From: Planctomycetota bacterium
GTDB lineage: Bacteria > Planctomycetota > Planctomycetia > Pirellulales > Lacipirellulaceae
Assembly (NCBI GenBank): GCA_029259945.1
Contig: JAJDEF010000021.1
Location: 62,001-126,000, forward strand
Length of the DNA: 64,000 bases
Direction of reading: 5' to 3'
This document shows positions 61,572 through 64,000 of the stretch, piece after piece (positions within the stretch are counted from its first letter, which is position 1; each line of letters opens with the position of its first letter). A program made the translations under genes and the position numbers. The notes beneath the pieces were generated by a model. That model was not told the origin of the DNA, made no database searches, and saw nothing but the letters and a program-made list of their open reading frames with translations.

Positions 61572-61748
61572 ATGCAGAAGGATCGACGGGAAATCATCGC
61601 GATAGGCGAGCTGGCGCTTTTTCTGGCGGTATGGATACTCGGCATCGTTGCCGTGGTCGACGATTATCGTGGCCGCGCCCATCACCATGCCGGCAACAAT
61701 ATCGCTTCGACGAGCAATATGTCAGATCTGCCGGATGTGCTTAAGTAG
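61572..61748 (+). CDS. 58-residue single-helix membrane peptide
   Basis: MQKDRREIIAIGELALFLAV is the start; a single helix spans about residues 9-29 (AIGELALFLAVWILGIVAVV), followed by DDYRGRAHHHAGNN, a His-rich patch, and a polar tail ending SDLPDVLK. The N-terminal charges suggest the tail is outside. The composition and helix are protein-like, and it fits exactly into the space before der on the other strand (7-base gap). No family recognised. Confidence 0.55.
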   Translation: MQKDRREIIAIGELALFLAVWILGIVAVVDDYRGRAHHHAGNNIASTSNMSDLPDVLK

Positions 61749-61755
61749 CGCAAAT

Positions 61756-63144
61756 CTACGTCTTATTTTCTTCTTGCGGCACTTGCGCTGCTTCCTCTAA
61801 AATTTCGTCGCGCGAATCGTTCTGCTGCCGTTTGCGTAGATAGAGCTTGATAGGCACTTCTTCAAAATTTAGCTGGTCGCGAACCGCACCTAGTAGATAC
61901 CGTTGATAGGGTTTCGAGATGGCTTGCGGATCGTTGCAGAAGAGTACGAGCGTCGGCGGCTGAATTCCGACTTGCGTGCCGTAATAGATTTTTGGCCGAC
62001 GATTTTTGTACATCGGCGGGGGCGAATTTCGAATCGCATTTCGCAGCAGCCGATTGAGCTGACCCGTCGGTATGCGTAGGCGCGATTGCTTAAACAACAT
62101 TTGGCCGTGGTTGAGCAACGCTTTGACGTTTTTGCCTGTCTGACCGGTGATAAAGGCAATGGGGGCGTATCGCATGGTGCGGAAATTGTCGTGCAGATAG
62201 CGGACCCACTTTTCGGTCGGCATCGTTTTTGCCAAGAGATCCCACTTATTGACGACCAACACACAAGGCTTGTATTGCTGGCTAATGTAGTCGCAAAGCT
62301 GTTTGTCGACTTTGCTGATTCGTTGGGTGGCATCCAGAAACAAGAACACCACATCGGCGCGCCGAATGCTGCGTTGGGCCCGATGGGTACCGAAAAAATC
62401 GAGCGACGATTTTCGACTACTTGGCCGACGAATTCCGGGGGTGTCGATCGTGACAAACGCTTTGCCGTCGAGTTCGAAGCGAATGTCGACACTATCGCGC
62501 GTGGTGCCAGGCACTTCGCTAACGATCATGCGTTCTGCCTGAGCGACTGTGTTCGAGAAAGTGCTTTTGCCCACGTTTCGGCGACCCACCACAGCCACTT
62601 TCATTTCTGGCTCTGCATCAGCGGCTGTCTCGTTATCCTCATCGGGCGGAGGTAGCCGTTCGAGGATCATATTCAGCAACCGGGCCCGATTGCGGTTTTG
62701 CGTGGTACTAACCGGAAGCACCTGCCCGCGGCCTAACCGATAGAAGTCGGTGGTTTGGTCTTCCAGCTTTTTTGTGTCGGCCTTGTTCGCGATGCAGATG
62801 ATCGGAACGTCTAAGTTGCGTAGCTTCTGCGCCACTTCTTCGTCAAAAGGAACGATGCCCGCACGTGCATCGACGATGAACAGGATGATCGATGCCGAGC
62901 CGATGGCAATCTGAATTTGATCTTCGACATGTTGGGTGAGGTTGTCTTCGTCGTGGTTGCCCATGCCCCCCGTGTCGACCAAGTCGAAGAAACGTTCTTC
63001 ATGCGACATAAGATAGTCAACCCGATCACGAGTCACGCCCGGACGATCTTCGACAATCGCCAAACGAAGCCCCGCCAACCAGTTCAGCAGGCTGCTCTTG
63101 CCCACATTGGGGCGGCCAATAATTACGACTTGGGGAACCGGCAT
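61756..63144 (-). CDS. der: Ribosome assembly GTPase Der (EngA)
   Basis: 462 residues from the ATG at 63144 (a TTG directly upstream is ignored). Der has two tandem GTPase domains and a KH-like C-terminal domain, and helps mature the 50S subunit. G1 motifs GRPNVGKSS (about 9-17) and GRRNVGKST (near 190), DTGG and DTPG switches, NKAD and NKWD recognition motifs are all visible. The C-terminal KH-like part includes PKIYYGTQVGIQPPTLVLFCND. The last 30 residues are charged. Length is typical. Confidence 0.97.
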   Translation of the reverse strand: MPVPQVVIIGRPNVGKSSLLNWLAGLRLAIVEDRPGVTRDRVDYLMSHEERFFDLVDTGGMGNHDEDNLTQHVEDQIQIAIGSASIILFIVDARAGIVPFDEEVAQKLRNLDVPIICIANKADTKKLEDQTTDFYRLGRGQVLPVSTTQNRNRARLLNMILERLPPPDEDNETAADAEPEMKVAVVGRRNVGKSTFSNTVAQAERMIVSEVPGTTRDSVDIRFELDGKAFVTIDTPGIRRPSSRKSSLDFFGTHRAQRSIRRADVVFLFLDATQRISKVDKQLCDYISQQYKPCVLVVNKWDLLAKTMPTEKWVRYLHDNFRTMRYAPIAFITGQTGKNVKALLNHGQMLFKQSRLRIPTGQLNRLLRNAIRNSPPPMYKNRRPKIYYGTQVGIQPPTLVLFCNDPQAISKPYQRYLLGAVRDQLNFEEVPIKLYLRKRQQNDSRDEILEEAAQVPQEENKT

Positions 63145-63348
63145 CAAACAACTTTCTTAACGACCACTCGACATACATCCGAACGTTCCATCATAATCTA
63201 GGAAAGTAGCGTTAGATAGCGGCTATTCAAGCGGTATCGGACGTGATCCCTTTCGTCGACCCTACACTGATCGGTGTTGGTGGGCGAGTCTTCGCGCCGC
63301 CGTAGGGGCCTGATTGCCATGCTCAGCTGGGATAAGAAGGGTGAAGAA

Positions 63349-64000
63349 ATGACCAAAAACCATCAATCCAACCTCCAGCGGAGGGCTCTTCAGATGATGG
63401 AGAGCCTCGCTGCGGCCGGGGTTCAGCAGCTTCCCAAGCCGGAGCTGAGGCCATCAGAGGTATGTAGCGCGGAGCCAACCCCAACGACTGAGGCGACGGC
63501 TTCGGTGGAGAAAACACCGCCTGAAGTTAGCTCAGCAGCCACGCTTGATATTTTGCGCGACGAAATCGCCTGTTGCGAACTTTGCCACGAACTGGCGACG
63601 ACCCGTACGCAAACAGTTTTTGGTGTCGGCGACCCCCAGGCCCGCTTATGTTTTCTTGGTGAGGCACCAGGCGCGGACGAAGATCGGGAAGGCGAGCCCT
63701 TCGTGGGCCGGGCAGGGCAGTTGATGAACCGAATACTTGCCGCCTGCAATCTTGCCCGCGAAGACGTCTACATTCTTAACGTGCTGAAATGCAGACCGCC
63801 GGAGAATCGCAACCCAACACTGGTCGAATCGCAGAATTGCCGGCACTTTCTCGATCGGCAGTTGCAGCTAATCAAGCCCGAGTTTATTTGCTGTCTGGGG
63901 GCGGTCGCTGCTCAGAATTTGCTCAACACGACTGAGTCGATTGGTCGGCTGCGAGGGCGCCTACACGATTACCAAGGCATCCACGTACTTTGCACTTATC
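63349..64000 (+). CDS. Family 4 uracil-DNA glycosylase, 3' truncated by window
   Basis: The frame runs off the window after about 217 codons. Start at ATG 63349 (GAAG upstream); an in-frame ATG at 63319 would add ten residues. It removes uracil from DNA. Iron-sulfur cysteines of family 4 are C76, C79 (CELC), C148 ([11 protein letters not shown]) and C164 (NCRHF). The uracil-binding blocks are [26 protein letters not shown] and [12 protein letters not shown]. About 60 residues before the domain are Ala/Pro/Glu-rich and probably unstructured, which is longer than in archaeal and thermophile enzymes. Confidence 0.9.
   Translation, partial: MTKNHQSNLQRRALQMMESLAAAGVQQLPKPELRPSEVCSAEPTPTTEATASVEKTPPEVSSAATLDILRDEIACCELCHELATTRTQTVFGVGDPQARLCFLGEAPGADEDREGEPFVGRAGQLMNRILAACNLAREDVYILNVLKCRPPENRNPTLVESQNCRHFLDRQLQLIKPEFICCLGAVAAQNLLNTTESIGRLRGRLHDYQGIHVLCTY

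Overview
The window reads as chromosomal DNA of a planctomycete, most likely of the Pirellulales. The signs are proteins with the planctomycete N-terminal export motif (LEQLEPRMLMDG-type), DUF1501 and DUF1549/DUF1553 genes beside an ECF sigma factor, PEP-CTERM anchors, a sigma factor coupled to a TPR serine/threonine kinase, and very small basic proteins. There is no phage, integrase, insertion sequence or CRISPR array. Gene density is high, and the intergenic DNA carries several short palindromic repeat families.

Layout. 0.1-3.2 kb: a DUF3179 protein, a small secreted protein whose frame may be broken, a strong terminator, a thioredoxin-fold protein and a small membrane protein. 3.3-18 kb (minus strand): one long run of MoxR ATPase, DUF58, BatA/VWA membrane protein, second VWA protein, a 1307-residue membrane coiled-coil protein and three tandem alpha-alpha toroid (prenyltransferase-like) secreted proteins. 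18-24.7 kb (minus): ECF sigma factor, a fusion of an anti-sigma-like membrane domain to DUF1549/DUF1553, a DUF1501 protein and an EF-hand protein. 24.9-28 kb: trpC, a PEP-CTERM protein, a receiver-like protein and two small basic proteins with a shared C-terminal motif. 28.8-38 kb (plus): ECF sigma factor, Ser/Thr kinase with TPRs and two surface proteins, the second a 1470-residue cadherin-like/beta-propeller protein. 38-52 kb: tRNA-Arg, gyrA, two unusual signal peptidases I, lptB, a short-chain dehydrogenase, a J-domain membrane protein, lpxD, lpxI and a sigma-54 activator. 52-64 kb: penicillin-acylase-like hydrolase, a 29-residue basic peptide, two GH16-like secreted proteins, an S15/CocE hydrolase, a sialate O-acetylesterase, tRNA-Val, a 58-residue membrane peptide, der and the start of a family 4 uracil-DNA glycosylase.

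How the parts work together. lptB, lpxD and lpxI indicate lipid A synthesis and LPS export, hence a Gram-negative type outer membrane. The two signal peptidases serve the many exported proteins. The MoxR/DUF58/VWA/toroid run looks like one envelope-associated assembly machine, and its triplicated toroid genes make it the best candidate here for an undescribed system. The sigma/anti-sigma-DUF1549 set and the sigma/kinase/surface-protein set look like two self-contained signalling modules. All functions are inferred from visible motifs and family knowledge; no searches were run.
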